The notes beneath the pieces are model-generated. The model saw nothing but the letters and a program-made list of their open reading frames with translations, searched no databases and was not told the origin of the DNA. A program made the position numbers and the translations under genes. This document shows, piece by piece, positions 36,099 through 45,000 of a stretch of DNA of 46,715 nt (its first letter is position 1; each line of letters begins with the position of its first letter). The stretch comes from Pseudomonas sputi (lineage in GTDB: Bacteria; Pseudomonadota; Gammaproteobacteria; Pseudomonadales; Pseudomonadaceae), in NCBI RefSeq assembly GCF_021603585.1, contig NZ_BQHI01000036.1:1-46715 (forward strand), written 5' to 3'.

Positions 36099-36464
36099 AT
36101 GCAAGCACCAGCGAAAAACCGCAGCTTTACCCAATTGATCGAATTTGAAATCGAACCCGGCCAGCAACCGGCGCTGGTCTCGGCGCTGGCGGTGCAGACT
36201 GAACGTCTGGCCCAGCGTTACCCTGGTTTTGTCAGCGCCAGTGTCCAGGCCAGCGACGACGGACGGCGAGTGTTGAGTTTCCTGCAGTGGCAGTCCCGAG
36301 AGGCGGGGGAGGCGGCGTTCCAGAGCTTCGAAACCGGAGAGCAGGATTTCTGGCAACTGATCCGCACCCATCAGGCGCGAACCGTGACCTTCGGTTCATT
36401 CCAGGTGCTGAGCAGCATCGCCCGCAGTCATGACGACGGCTTGCACTGCCAACTGGTCGGCTAG
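36099..36464 (+). CDS. Antibiotic biosynthesis monooxygenase (ABM) domain protein, SoxR target
   Basis: 121 residues with one ABM/ferredoxin-like domain: FTQLIEFEIEPGQQPALVSA, ERLAQRYPGFVSASVQASDD, VLSFLQWQSREAGEAAFQSF. ABM proteins are small cofactor-free oxygenases of quinone-like substrates. Directly divergent from soxR behind a textbook SoxR promoter; PA2274, the P. aeruginosa counterpart, is a known SoxR-induced gene. It probably acts on redox-active small molecules. The physiological substrate is unknown. Confidence 0.88.
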   Translation: MQAPAKNRSFTQLIEFEIEPGQQPALVSALAVQTERLAQRYPGFVSASVQASDDGRRVLSFLQWQSREAGEAAFQSFETGEQDFWQLIRTHQARTVTFGSFQVLSSIARSHDDGLHCQLVG

Positions 36465-36741
36465 ATCGACAGCCGGATCAAGCGCTCGCCTTGCCGGTTT
36501 TCCGGGGGACGCCGCTTGTTCACCGCCAGCTCGCTGATCTAGATCAGCCGCGTGCGGGGGACGTTGCGGCTCAGCCCGGGCATTGATCGTCGCCATGGGG
36601 CGGCAGGCACCAGGAAACATCCTGTGAAGGGCGAACCCTGCCCGAATTCCGATAGCCACTATTGAGAGCGTTGATTTCTGCCAAAGCGTGCCCGGGCGTA
36701 GCCTTTCTCCATCGACCCACACTGCTCGCCAGGACGCTCCC

Positions 36742-37011
36742 ATGAATCGCTTACTGACTGTTTCCCTGATGCTCGCTGTCTCCGTTCTCGCCGGTTGCGC
36801 GAGTCATGTTTCCCCGGAACTGCGCCCTTACACGGCGGAAGAAGCCCGCGAACTGGCGCTTGAGTCGCTGAACCGTCGTGGTCTGTCCTTCGAGGAATAT
36901 CATGCGAAAAAAGCCCAATTGCTCGGCCAGCCGCAAAAGGCCTTCGGTTTCGACAGCAAGGGTGAAATGAGCGCCGAACGGGCCGTACAGCTGCACGGTC
37001 GTCCTAGCTGA
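36742..37011 (+). CDS. Small outer-membrane-type lipoprotein
   Basis: 89 residues. Signal peptide with lipobox VLAGC (MNRLLTVSLMLAVSVLAGCA), so Cys19 would be lipidated. The mature part, PYTAEEARELALESLNRRGL and SFEEYHAKKAQLLGQPQKAF, is helical and soluble, with no recognised domain. The ATG at 36742 gives the signal peptide; the longer frame from 36688 does not. The 277 bp before it show no gene I can support, only a possible broken fragment on the minus strand. Confidence 0.75.
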   Translation: MNRLLTVSLMLAVSVLAGCASHVSPELRPYTAEEARELALESLNRRGLSFEEYHAKKAQLLGQPQKAFGFDSKGEMSAERAVQLHGRPS

Positions 37012-37112
37012 TTCAAAACTGTACTGATCGAAGTTTTACTCAACTGTCCATGGGTTTGCGCGGCGCCGTGGGATAGGGTCAACACCTGAATGACCCTGAC
37101 GGACTGCCTGCC

Positions 37113-37727
37113 ATGACTCTCTCGCTTGACCTGCTGCTGGGCTTTGCCCTGTTTGCCCTTGTCACCTCGATCACGCCGGGGCCGAACAACACGATGTTGC
37201 TGGCGTCAGGCGTGAACTTCGGCTTCAACCGCACCATCCCGCATATGCTCGGCATTACCTGCGGCTTCTTCGTGCTGGTGGTGGCGGTGGGTTTTGGCCT
37301 GGGGGCGGTGTTCCAGACCTATCCGCTGCTTTATACGATCCTGCGTTATGTCGGCGCGGTGTACTTGCTGTACCTGGCGTGGAAAATCGCCCATTCCGGC
37401 CCGGTCGGCGACAACGAGCAGGGCGAGGCGAAACCGATCAGCTATCTCGGCGCGGCAGCCTTTCAGTGGGTCAATCCCAAGGCCTGGATCATGGCCATCG
37501 GTGCCATCAGCACCTATACGCCGATGCAGGGTTATTTCAGCAACGTGATCGTGATTGCGGCGGTGTTCGCCATCATCAACCTGCCGAGTGTCGGCGTCTG
37601 GGCGGCGTGCGGGACTTTGCTGCGCAACGTGCTCAAGGATCGTCGCTGGTTGCGGATGTTCAACTGGGGCATGGCGGCGCTGCTGGTGATTTCGCTGTAT
37701 CCGTTACTCCTTGAAAGCTTTAGCTGA
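37113..37727 (+). CDS. LysE/RhtB family amino-acid exporter
   Basis: 204 residues with about six membrane helices. Family marker near the N-terminus: FALVTSITPGPNNTMLLASG, followed by VNFGFNRTIPHMLGITCGFF. Later helices include AVYLLYLAWKIAHSG, AAAFQWVNPKAWIMAIGAIS and VFAIINLPSVGVWAACGTLL. Members export amino acids or related metabolites across the inner membrane. Substrate not predictable. A stand-alone gene. Confidence 0.92.
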   Translation: MTLSLDLLLGFALFALVTSITPGPNNTMLLASGVNFGFNRTIPHMLGITCGFFVLVVAVGFGLGAVFQTYPLLYTILRYVGAVYLLYLAWKIAHSGPVGDNEQGEAKPISYLGAAAFQWVNPKAWIMAIGAISTYTPMQGYFSNVIVIAAVFAIINLPSVGVWAACGTLLRNVLKDRRWLRMFNWGMAALLVISLYPLLLESFS

Positions 37728-37933
37728 CGCCGTGCTACAACCGCCGGCCCGATGCCTGTTAAAGTCGCGTTCAGGAGCGTTCCTACGCACTTTTAAATGA
37801 AGTTGTTCTTCTTTAACGGCATCCGATCAGGTATTGATGACGCTCTCGAACCCGGACGCAGCTCACAAGGCGGCGTCGTGCCGTTTGTAGACACGAGCTT
37901 CCTGATCCCGGAACACGCTCTGCGAGTCTTTTT

Positions 37934-39100
37934 ATGAACACACGTCCGCTGTATTTCGATTACGCCGCCACCACCCCGGTGGACGAACGGGTTATCCAGG
38001 TGATGATCGAGTGTCTGGGTTTCAACGGTAACTTCGGCAACCCGGCCTCCAGTTCTCACGTCTTCGGCCAGCAGGCCCGGCAAACGGTCGAGAACGCTCG
38101 CCGACAAGTCGCCGAACTGGTCGGCGCCCAGGCGCAGCAGATCGTCTGGACTTCCGGCGCCACCGAATCCAACAACCTTGCCCTCAAAGGCGTAGCCCAG
38201 GCCCGTGGCGCGTCTGGCGGGCACATCATCACCAGCCAGATTGAACACAAGGCCATCCTCGACACCGCCCGGCAATTGCAGGACGCCGGTGTCGCCGTGA
38301 CCTATCTGGTGCCGGACGCCGACGGCCTGATCACCCCGCAAGCGGTCAGCGAAGCGATGCGCGATGACACTTTTCTGGTGTCGCTGATGCTGGTCAACAA
38401 CGAACTCGGCACCGTCAACGACATCCCGGCCATCGGCGAAGTGGTGCGTGGTCGCGGGTCGTTGTTCCATGTCGATGCAGCCCAGGGCGCTGGCAAGGTC
38501 GCGATCGATCTGGCGCAATGGCCGGTCGATCTGATGTCCTTCTCGGCGCATAAACTCTATGGCCCCAAAGGCATTGGCGCGCTGTACGTCGGCCCGCGTG
38601 CGCAACAGCGCTTACAGGCGCAGATTCACGGCGGAGGTCACGAGGGCGGCTTGCGTTCCGGTACGCTGGCGACTCACCAGATTGCTGCGATGGGCTCGGC
38701 GTTTGCCCTGGCCGCCGAGGCTTTCGATGACGAGAAGAAAACCATCGCAGCGTTGCGCCAGAGACTGCTCGAACAACTGTTGAGCCTGCCCGGCGTGCGC
38801 CTTAACGGCAGCGCCTCGCAGCGCATCCCGCATACCCTTAGCCTGACCTTCAGCGAAGGCGAGTTCAACCCGGCGGCGCTGAGCCATGCGATCGCGTTTT
38901 CTGCGACCTCGGCCTGCAATTCCGCGAGCAACGTGCCGTCCCACGTCTTGCTGGCATTGGGGCATGACGCGCATCTCGCGGGGCGGACCATTCGCCTGAG
39001 CCTCGGCCGTTTCACCACCGCCGAAGACATCGACAAGGCTGTAGAACTGATCAAGACCGCCTGCGCCAGTGCTCCGGCATTCTGGGCGACAGGCCTTTAA
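37934..39100 (+). CDS. Cysteine desulfurase (NifS/IscS family, outside an isc operon)
   Basis: 388 residues. PLP-dependent removal of sulfur from cysteine. Motifs: [31 protein letters not shown], His105 in [25 protein letters not shown] Lys207 in [16 protein letters not shown], and active-site Cys328 in [17 protein letters not shown]. That Cys sits in the IscS-like long loop but the flanking residues (CNSAS instead of CTSAS) differ from housekeeping IscS. No iscR, iscU, iscA or hsc genes follow, so this is a second desulfurase, perhaps for another sulfur acceptor. The next gene is aminopeptidase P, 57 bp away, possibly co-transcribed. The 206-bp gap before it shows no clear element. Confidence 0.92.
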   Translation: MNTRPLYFDYAATTPVDERVIQVMIECLGFNGNFGNPASSSHVFGQQARQTVENARRQVAELVGAQAQQIVWTSGATESNNLALKGVAQARGASGGHIITSQIEHKAILDTARQLQDAGVAVTYLVPDADGLITPQAVSEAMRDDTFLVSLMLVNNELGTVNDIPAIGEVVRGRGSLFHVDAAQGAGKVAIDLAQWPVDLMSFSAHKLYGPKGIGALYVGPRAQQRLQAQIHGGGHEGGLRSGTLATHQIAAMGSAFALAAEAFDDEKKTIAALRQRLLEQLLSLPGVRLNGSASQRIPHTLSLTFSEGEFNPAALSHAIAFSATSACNSASNVPSHVLLALGHDAHLAGRTIRLSLGRFTTAEDIDKAVELIKTACASAPAFWATGL

Positions 39101-39157
39101 CGAGCCGGCTTTGAACGGCACCGAACAATAACGATGAAGTGATTGGCAGGAGACATG

Positions 39158-40966
39158 ATGAGTACCCAGACTTTGACCGAAGGAACGGTTCCCCAGCGCC
39201 TGGCGCACACCCGTGAACTGATGCGTCGCGAAGGTATCCACGCGTTGCTGGTGCCGTCCGCCGACCCGCACTTGTCGGAATACCTGCCGGGCTACTGGCA
39301 GGGCCGGCAATGGCTGTCAGGTTTCCATGGTTCGGTCGGCACCTTGATTGTCACCCCCGATTTCGCCGGGGTCTGGGCCGACAGCCGATACTGGGAACAG
39401 GCGACCAAGGAACTCAAGGGCAGCGGCATCGAACTGGTGAAACTGCAACCGGGTCAGCCGAGCCCGCTGGACTGGCTGGCCGAGCAGACGCCGGAAGGTG
39501 GCGTGGTTGCGGTTGATGGTGCGGTGATGGCCGTCGCGTCGGCGCGTACCCTGGGCAGCAAGCTCGAGGCGCGGGGCGCCAGTCTGCGTACCGACATCGA
39601 CCTGTTGAAAGAAGTCTGGAGCGACCGCCCGGCGCTGCCGAACGCGCCGATCTATCAACACCTGCCGCCGCAGGCGACCGTCAGCCGTGGCGAGAAACTT
39701 GCCCAGCTGCGCGAAACCCTGCAGGCGCGCGGCGCGGACTGGCACTTCATCGCCACCCTCGACGATATCGCCTGGCTGTTCAACCTGCGCGGCGGTGACG
39801 TGTCGTTCAACCCGGTATTCGTTTCCTTTGCGCTGATCAGCCAGCAACAAGCCACGCTGTTTGTCGCACTGAGCAAGGTCGATGCTGAACTGCGTGCAGT
39901 GCTGGAAAAAGACGGCGTGACCCTGCGTGACTACAGCGAAGTCGCTGACGCCCTGGGTGGAATTCCGAGTGGCGCGAGCCTGCTGGTGGATCCGGCGCGG
40001 GTTACCAGCGGTCTGCTGGACAACCTGGATACCGGCGTGAAACTGGTCGAAGGCCTGAACCCGACCACCCTGGCCAAGTCGCAGAAGAGCCTGGCGGATG
40101 CCGGCCACATTCGTCAGGCGATGGAGCAGGATGGCGCGGCGTTGTGCGAATTCTTCGCCTGGCTGGAGTCGGCCTGGGGGCGCGAACGCATTACCGAGCT
40201 GACCATCGACGAAAAACTCACGGCGGCTCGTGAGCGTCGTCCGGATTACGTGTCGCTGAGTTTCAACACCATCGCCGCGTTCAACGCCAATGGCGCGATG
40301 CCGCATTATCACGCCACTGCGCAAGAACACGCAGTGATCGAGGGCGACGGCCTGCTGCTGATCGATTCCGGCGGCCAGTACCTGGGTGGCACCACTGACA
40401 TCACGCGTATGGTGCCGGTCGGTACGCCAACCGAAGAGCAAAAGCGTGACTGCACCCGCGTTCTGAAAGGCGTGATTGCCTTGTCCCGTGCGCGATTCCC
40501 GAAAGGCATTCTGTCGCCGTTGCTGGACGCCATCGCCCGTGCACCGATCTGGGCCGAGAACGTGGACTACGGCCACGGCACCGGTCACGGGGTGGGTTAC
40601 TTCCTCAACGTGCACGAAGGTCCGCAGGTCATCGCCTATCAGGCGGCGCCAGCGCCACAGACCGCCATGCAACCGGGCATGATCACCTCCATCGAACCGG
40701 GCACTTACCGTCCGGGCCGCTGGGGTGTGCGGATCGAGAACCTGGCGATGAACGTTGAAGCGGGAAGCAGCGAGTTCGGCGAGTTCCTCAAGTTCGAAAC
40801 CCTGACCCTGTGCCCGATCGACACCCGATGCCTGGTACCGTCGTTGCTGACGCAGGAAGAGAAGCAATGGTTCAACGCCTATCACGCCGAAGTGCGCGAG
40901 CGGCTGAGCCCGCTGCTTGATGGCGCGGCACTGCAATGGCTGAACACGCGCACCGCTGCTATTTAA
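39158..40966 (+). CDS. Xaa-Pro aminopeptidase (aminopeptidase P family, M24B)
   Basis: 602 residues, the long form with two creatinase-like N-terminal domains and a C-terminal pita-bread peptidase. Metal ligands are seen in LLLIDSGGQYLGGTTDITRM (Asp pair), HGTGHGVGYFLNVHEGPQ (His), MITSIEPGTYRPG (Glu) and the final Glu in RIENLAMNV. It removes the N-terminal residue from peptides with proline in position 2. The ATG at 39158 lies 5 nt after AGGAG; the ATG at 39155 is too close. The last 8 nt overlap the convergent LysR gene. Confidence 0.93.
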   Translation: MSTQTLTEGTVPQRLAHTRELMRREGIHALLVPSADPHLSEYLPGYWQGRQWLSGFHGSVGTLIVTPDFAGVWADSRYWEQATKELKGSGIELVKLQPGQPSPLDWLAEQTPEGGVVAVDGAVMAVASARTLGSKLEARGASLRTDIDLLKEVWSDRPALPNAPIYQHLPPQATVSRGEKLAQLRETLQARGADWHFIATLDDIAWLFNLRGGDVSFNPVFVSFALISQQQATLFVALSKVDAELRAVLEKDGVTLRDYSEVADALGGIPSGASLLVDPARVTSGLLDNLDTGVKLVEGLNPTTLAKSQKSLADAGHIRQAMEQDGAALCEFFAWLESAWGRERITELTIDEKLTAARERRPDYVSLSFNTIAAFNANGAMPHYHATAQEHAVIEGDGLLLIDSGGQYLGGTTDITRMVPVGTPTEEQKRDCTRVLKGVIALSRARFPKGILSPLLDAIARAPIWAENVDYGHGTGHGVGYFLNVHEGPQVIAYQAAPAPQTAMQPGMITSIEPGTYRPGRWGVRIENLAMNVEAGSSEFGEFLKFETLTLCPIDTRCLVPSLLTQEEKQWFNAYHAEVRERLSPLLDGAALQWLNTRTAAI

Positions 40967-41867
40967 ACGGTTGAAGCTGCGGCGCTGCAGCCAGCGCCTG
41001 AGTCATGAAATCGACAAACGCGTTGACCCTGGCGGACTGGCGACGGTTCGCCGGGGATACGGCGTGTATTGGTAATGATCGGGTCTGGTAGTCCTGCAAC
41101 AGGGCGATCACTCGACCCGCCTTCAAATCCTCGCTGAACAGCCAGACCGGTGACAGCGATATTCCCAATCCTCCCAGAACCATTTCGCGGATCGCTTCGG
41201 AGCTGTTGCTCTGGGCGTTGCCCTGGATGCGTACGTCATGGTGTTGGCCATCTTTCTCGTAGGCCCACAGGTTCTGAGTGCTGAGCAGGTTGAATTGCAA
41301 GCAATTGTGCTGTGCAAGATCCTGGGGTGACAGTGGGTGTCCGTAGCGTTGCAGGTAATCGGGTGTCGCCACTGTGATCCGGTGGGTGATGCCGATGCGT
41401 CTGGCGATCATGCCGCTGTCGTTCAATTCACCGATGCGCAGGCTGACATCCAGGCCTTCGCCGACCAGATCCAGGTTCTGATCGCTCAGTTGCAAGTCGA
41501 CTTTCACCTGCGGGTAGCGCTGTAGAAATTCCGCCAGCCGCGTGGCGATCTGCAAGCGGCCGAAACTGACGGAGGAGCCGATCCGCAAAGGGCCGGCCAC
41601 GGTTTCCCTGCCGGACTGGAAGCTGTGCTCGGCGGCATCCACGGCGGCGAGGATATTTCGACATTCGGTGTAGTACCGCTGACCTTCATCGGTCAGTGAC
41701 AACTTGCGTGTACTGCGAGCAATCAGCTTGCCGCCCAGTTGACCCTCAAGGGCGCGCAGGACTTTGCTGATGGTCGGTTGGGTGGTATGCAGTTCCCGGG
41801 CAACGGCGGAGAAACTGCCGCGTTCGACCACCCGTACGAAGATGGCCATTGCGTTGAGCTTGTCCAT
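40959..41867 (-). CDS. LysR family transcriptional regulator
   Basis: 302 residues. N-terminal helix-turn-helix: MDKLNAMAIFVRVVERGSFS then AVARELHTTQPTISKVLRAL; the effector domain runs from about residue 90 (GPLRIGSSVSFGRLQIATRL). The opening fits the AaeR/DmlR-like group. The ATG at 41867 follows GAGG by 6 nt; the ATG-led extension from 41879 lacks a site. Divergent from the quinone oxidoreductase gene at 41980 across 112 bp and probably controls it. Confidence 0.92.
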   Translation of the reverse strand: MDKLNAMAIFVRVVERGSFSAVARELHTTQPTISKVLRALEGQLGGKLIARSTRKLSLTDEGQRYYTECRNILAAVDAAEHSFQSGRETVAGPLRIGSSVSFGRLQIATRLAEFLQRYPQVKVDLQLSDQNLDLVGEGLDVSLRIGELNDSGMIARRIGITHRITVATPDYLQRYGHPLSPQDLAQHNCLQFNLLSTQNLWAYEKDGQHHDVRIQGNAQSNSSEAIREMVLGGLGISLSPVWLFSEDLKAGRVIALLQDYQTRSLPIHAVSPANRRQSARVNAFVDFMTQALAAAPQLQPFK

Positions 41868-41979
41868 GAAGCGCCTCATTCATGCCGTTTTGGCATTCTT
41901 ACTATAGTGATTTGACGTCTTATCGGCATGGATCTGTTGCGGGAACATGGCTTCACTTTCTCCCACAGGAATGACTGAA

Positions 41980-42978
41980 ATGACTGACTCACTGCACATG
42001 AAAGCCCTGATGGTAGATACCGCCAACGGGCCGCTACGCTTGGCTTCTTTGGAACGCCCCGTAGCCGCGGCTGGACAGGTTTTGGTGCGGATCAAGGCCA
42101 GCGGCGTGAATCCCCTGGATCTGAAAATCCGTGCGGGGCAGGCCGCCCATGCTCGGCAACCGTTGCCGGCCGTTTTGGGGCTGGATCTTGCGGGTGTGGT
42201 CGAAGCGGTGGGCGAGGGCGTGCAGGATTGGGCGCCGGGCGATGAGGTGTATGCGTTGGCCACGGGGATCGGCGGTGCGCAAGGTTCGCTGGCCGAGTTT
42301 GCAGTGGTGGACGCACGACTGCTGGCGCGAAAACCTGCGAATCTGAGCCCGCGTGAGGCCGCGAGCCTGCCATTGATACTGATCACGGCGTGGGAAGGCC
42401 TGGTGGATCGGGCTCGGGTGAGTGCGGGGCACAAAGTGTTGATTCATGGCGGCGCCGGTGGCGTCGGGCATGTGGCTGTGCAGATTGCTCGTGCATTCGG
42501 TGCTGACGTGTATGCAACGGGCTCTGCGGGACAGCGCTCGATCATCGAAGGTTACGGCGCGACGTTCATTGATTATCGAGCAAGCTCGGTGGAGGAGTAT
42601 GTCACGCAGTTCACAGCGGGGGAGGGGTTCGACATTGTCTATGACACGGTCGGCGGCGAGACGCTGGATGCCTCCTTCAAAGCAGCACGGATCTACAGCG
42701 GGCATGTGCTCAGTTGTCTCGGCTGGGGGCAGCACAGTCTTGCGCCGTTGTCGTTTCGTGGGGCGACGTATTCGGGGGTGTTCACCTTGCTGCCGTTACT
42801 GACCGGCAGGGGGTGTGAGCATCATGGAGAGATTTTGCGACAAGCCGCTGCCTTGATTGAGTCCGGTCAGTTGCGGCCGCTGCTTGATCCGCATCGGTTT
42901 ACGCTGCAAACCGCTGCGGAGGCCCATGAGCTGCTGGCAACGAAAGCCGCTCAAGGGCGTCTGGTCGTGGAGATTTAG
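41980..42978 (+). CDS. Zinc-free medium-chain alcohol dehydrogenase / NADPH:quinone oxidoreductase-like protein
   Basis: 332 residues. MDR superfamily: VLVRIKASGVNPLDLKIRAG, LPAVLGLDLAGVVEAVGEGV, NADPH-binding VLIHGGAGGVGHVAVQIARA. The catalytic-zinc cysteine is absent (Asn at the VNPLD site), as in quinone oxidoreductases. It reduces quinones or enones with NADPH. The ATG at 41980 is 9 nt after AGGA; two earlier ATGs have poor spacing. Likely under the divergent LysR regulator. Ends 4 nt into the convergent isomerase gene. Confidence 0.9.
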   Translation: MTDSLHMKALMVDTANGPLRLASLERPVAAAGQVLVRIKASGVNPLDLKIRAGQAAHARQPLPAVLGLDLAGVVEAVGEGVQDWAPGDEVYALATGIGGAQGSLAEFAVVDARLLARKPANLSPREAASLPLILITAWEGLVDRARVSAGHKVLIHGGAGGVGHVAVQIARAFGADVYATGSAGQRSIIEGYGATFIDYRASSVEEYVTQFTAGEGFDIVYDTVGGETLDASFKAARIYSGHVLSCLGWGQHSLAPLSFRGATYSGVFTLLPLLTGRGCEHHGEILRQAAALIESGQLRPLLDPHRFTLQTAAEAHELLATKAAQGRLVVEI

Positions 42979-43565
42979 CGAAGGGCTTCCACCACGAAGT
43001 CGAGCCGATCCTGACCGAAGAACAGCTGGTTGTCGATGAACATGCTCGGCGCACCGAAGACGCCGCGTTTCACGGCGGTTTCGGTGTTGTCCCTGAGAGC
43101 GGACTTGACCGCTTCATCGTTGGTCAATGCCAGTACCTCTTCGGGATTGAAGCCATGTTCGGTCAGCACGGCGGCAACCGTTGCCGGTTCATCGAGGGGA
43201 CGGCCTTCAACCCACAGTGCTTGGAACAGGCAATCGATGAACGCCTGGAAGCGATCCGGATGACGCAGTTGAATGCCGGTGACCGCCCGCATCAGCATCA
43301 GCGTATTGATCGGGAAATGCGGGTTGAATTTCAGGGGCACGCCGTAGCGCTTCGCGTAGCGGTCCAGGTCCTGAAACATGTAGCGACCCTTGGCCGGGAT
43401 CATCGCCGGCGACGCGTTACCGGTGGCTTTGAAGACGCCGCCCAGCAACATTGGAATGTAGATCAACTGGCTGTCGGTTTCGGCGCAGATCCTTGGCAAC
43501 TGGGTATATGCCAGGTAGGTAGCGGGACTGCCGAGATCAAAATAGAACTCCACGGTTTTGCTCAT
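42975..43565 (-). CDS. 2-hydroxychromene-2-carboxylate isomerase (DsbA superfamily)
   Basis: 196 residues. Kappa-class GST/DsbA fold: VEFYFDLGSPATYLAYTQLP with Ser in place of the thiol (family trait), PMLLGGVFKATGNASPAMIP, FNPHFPINTLMLMRAVTG, KRGVFGAPSMFIDNQLFFGQ (cis-Pro) and DRLDFVVEAL. In naphthalene pathways the family isomerises hydroxychromene carboxylate with glutathione; many chromosomal copies act on unknown substrates. It follows the SDR gene by 33 bp and forms an operon with it, under the TetR at 44421. Confidence 0.9.
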   Translation of the reverse strand: MSKTVEFYFDLGSPATYLAYTQLPRICAETDSQLIYIPMLLGGVFKATGNASPAMIPAKGRYMFQDLDRYAKRYGVPLKFNPHFPINTLMLMRAVTGIQLRHPDRFQAFIDCLFQALWVEGRPLDEPATVAAVLTEHGFNPEEVLALTNDEAVKSALRDNTETAVKRGVFGAPSMFIDNQLFFGQDRLDFVVEALR

Positions 43566-43598
43566 GTTCGCTGCACTCGGTTTTTGTTATTGGTGGGA

Positions 43599-44327
43599 TT
43601 ACCAGCGTTCGTTCCAGGGGCGCAGATCCAACTCGAACGTCCAGGCGTCTCGTGGCTGGCTATGCAGATACCAGTAGTTCTCGGCAATGTGTTCGGGGTC
43701 GAGGATACCGTCCTGATCTTTGGTGGCATATTTGTCAGGGAAGTTGTCGCGGATGAAGTCGGTATCGATGGCCCCGTCGACCACAACGTGGGCGACATGA
43801 ATGTTCATCGGGCCAAGCTCTCTGGCCATGCTCTGTGCCAGAGCCCGGATACCGTGCTTGGCCCCGGCGAATGCGGCGAAACCCGAGGCTCCGCGCAATC
43901 CGGCAGTCGCGCCGGTGAACAGAATCGTGCCGCGGCGGCGGGTCACCATTCGTTTGGCAACTTCCCGGGCATTGAGAAAACCGGAGAAACAGGCCATCTC
44001 CCAGATCTTGAAATACTTGCGGGCGGTTTCTTCGAGGATGCTGCAAGGCACGTTGGCGCCGATATTGAAGACGAACGCTTCAATCGGTCCGAGGCGGGTT
44101 TCGATATCTTCGATCAGCGCTATCACGTCTTCTTCCTTGCGTGCATCGCAGGCAAAACCGTGGGCTTCACCGCCGTCCATCTGAATGGCTTCCACCAGAG
44201 GCTGTAATTTGTCGGCGCTGCGCCGCGTGGCGCAAGCGATGAAACCTTCTTTGGCAAACCGCTTGGCTATGGCACCACCCGTGGCATCACCTGCACCGAC
44301 AACCAATACGACCTTCTTGTTATTCAT
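43599..44327 (-). CDS. Atypical short-chain dehydrogenase/reductase lacking the catalytic Tyr
   Basis: 242 residues with a Rossmann fold (VVLVVGAGDATGGAIAKRFA). The expected YxxxK is F153-A-G-A-K157 (GFAAFAGAKHGIRALAQSMA), and the usual Ser position reads LFTGATAGLRG with no serine. This places it in a non-classical SDR branch whose members may bind cofactor without normal dehydrogenase chemistry. AVFVFNIGANVP-type NAG segment is EAFVFNIGANVPCSILEE. First gene of a two-gene operon with the chromene isomerase, divergent from tetR with operators between. Confidence 0.87.
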   Translation of the reverse strand: MNNKKVVLVVGAGDATGGAIAKRFAKEGFIACATRRSADKLQPLVEAIQMDGGEAHGFACDARKEEDVIALIEDIETRLGPIEAFVFNIGANVPCSILEETARKYFKIWEMACFSGFLNAREVAKRMVTRRRGTILFTGATAGLRGASGFAAFAGAKHGIRALAQSMARELGPMNIHVAHVVVDGAIDTDFIRDNFPDKYATKDQDGILDPEHIAENYWYLHSQPRDAWTFELDLRPWNERW

Positions 44328-44345
44328 GGGGTGGATCCCTTTGGT

Positions 44346-44372
44346 AAACGATCGTTAAGTGAACGAACGTTA
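44346..44372. promoter_or_regulatory. Paired AACGNNCGTT operators for the adjacent TetR
   Basis: AACGATCGTT (44347-44356) is a perfect palindrome and AACGAACGTT (44362-44371) a near-perfect one, 15 bp centre to centre. They lie between the SDR start (44327) and the tetR start (44421), so one repressor could control both. Confidence 0.7.
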
Positions 44373-44420
44373 TGCTAGGGTTTGCTCAGCGTCAAGGCAT
44401 TCAATCGTGAGGACAAACAC

Positions 44421-44990
44421 ATGCGGTACTCCGCTGGTCACAAGCTGGAAACCAAAGAAAAGCTTCTGCAAAGCAGCTCGTTGTCCGCTAAAAAAAATGG
44501 GTTTTCATCAATGGGCGTCGATGGTCTGATGAAGGCGATCGGCTTGAGTGGGGCGGCGTTTTACAGCCATTTCTCGTCCAAGGATGCGCTGTTCGCGGCT
44601 ATCGTCGAGCGCGAGTTATGCCAGAGTCTGGAGCGGTTGGGCGGGCAGGGGGCGCAGGATCGCGAACGGCTGGAGCGGTGCCTGAAGCTGTATCTGAAGA
44701 TGGCCCATGTCGAGCAGCCGGAGTTGGGCTGCGCACTACCTGCACTGGGTGCCGAGATCGCGCGTTCGGATATTGTCGTGCGGGAACAGGCTGAGTTGTG
44801 GATCTGTAAGCTTCAGAAAAGTTGGGCACAAATTCTGGAAAGTGACAGCCTGGCCTGGGCGATTCTGTCGCAATGCGTCGGGGCTCTGGTGGTGGCGCGT
44901 ATGCTGGCTTCGCCCAGGATTCAGCAGCGGGTGCTGGATTCCTGTCATGAGGCAATCGGGAACCAGCTCGCCATTTCGCGAACGCCGTAG
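44421..44990 (+). CDS. TetR/AcrR family transcriptional regulator
   Basis: 189 residues. HTH at about 10-55: ETKEKLLQSSSLSAKKNGFS then SMGVDGLMKAIGLSGAAFYS followed by HFSSKDALFAAIVEREL. The C-terminal domain resembles the TetR_C_11/YcdC-like group (CALPALGAEIARSDIVVREQ). The ATG at 44421 lies after TGAGGA (44408-44413); the longer frame from 44382 runs through the operator area. Probably represses itself and the SDR-isomerase operon. Confidence 0.9.
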   Translation: MRYSAGHKLETKEKLLQSSSLSAKKNGFSSMGVDGLMKAIGLSGAAFYSHFSSKDALFAAIVERELCQSLERLGGQGAQDRERLERCLKLYLKMAHVEQPELGCALPALGAEIARSDIVVREQAELWICKLQKSWAQILESDSLAWAILSQCVGALVVARMLASPRIQQRVLDSCHEAIGNQLAISRTP

Positions 44991-45000
44991 TGGCGATGGT

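Noticed and set aside
39317-40936. 539-codon minus-strand frame opposite aminopeptidase P
   Set aside because: Shadow frame; the plus strand carries all M24 metal ligands.
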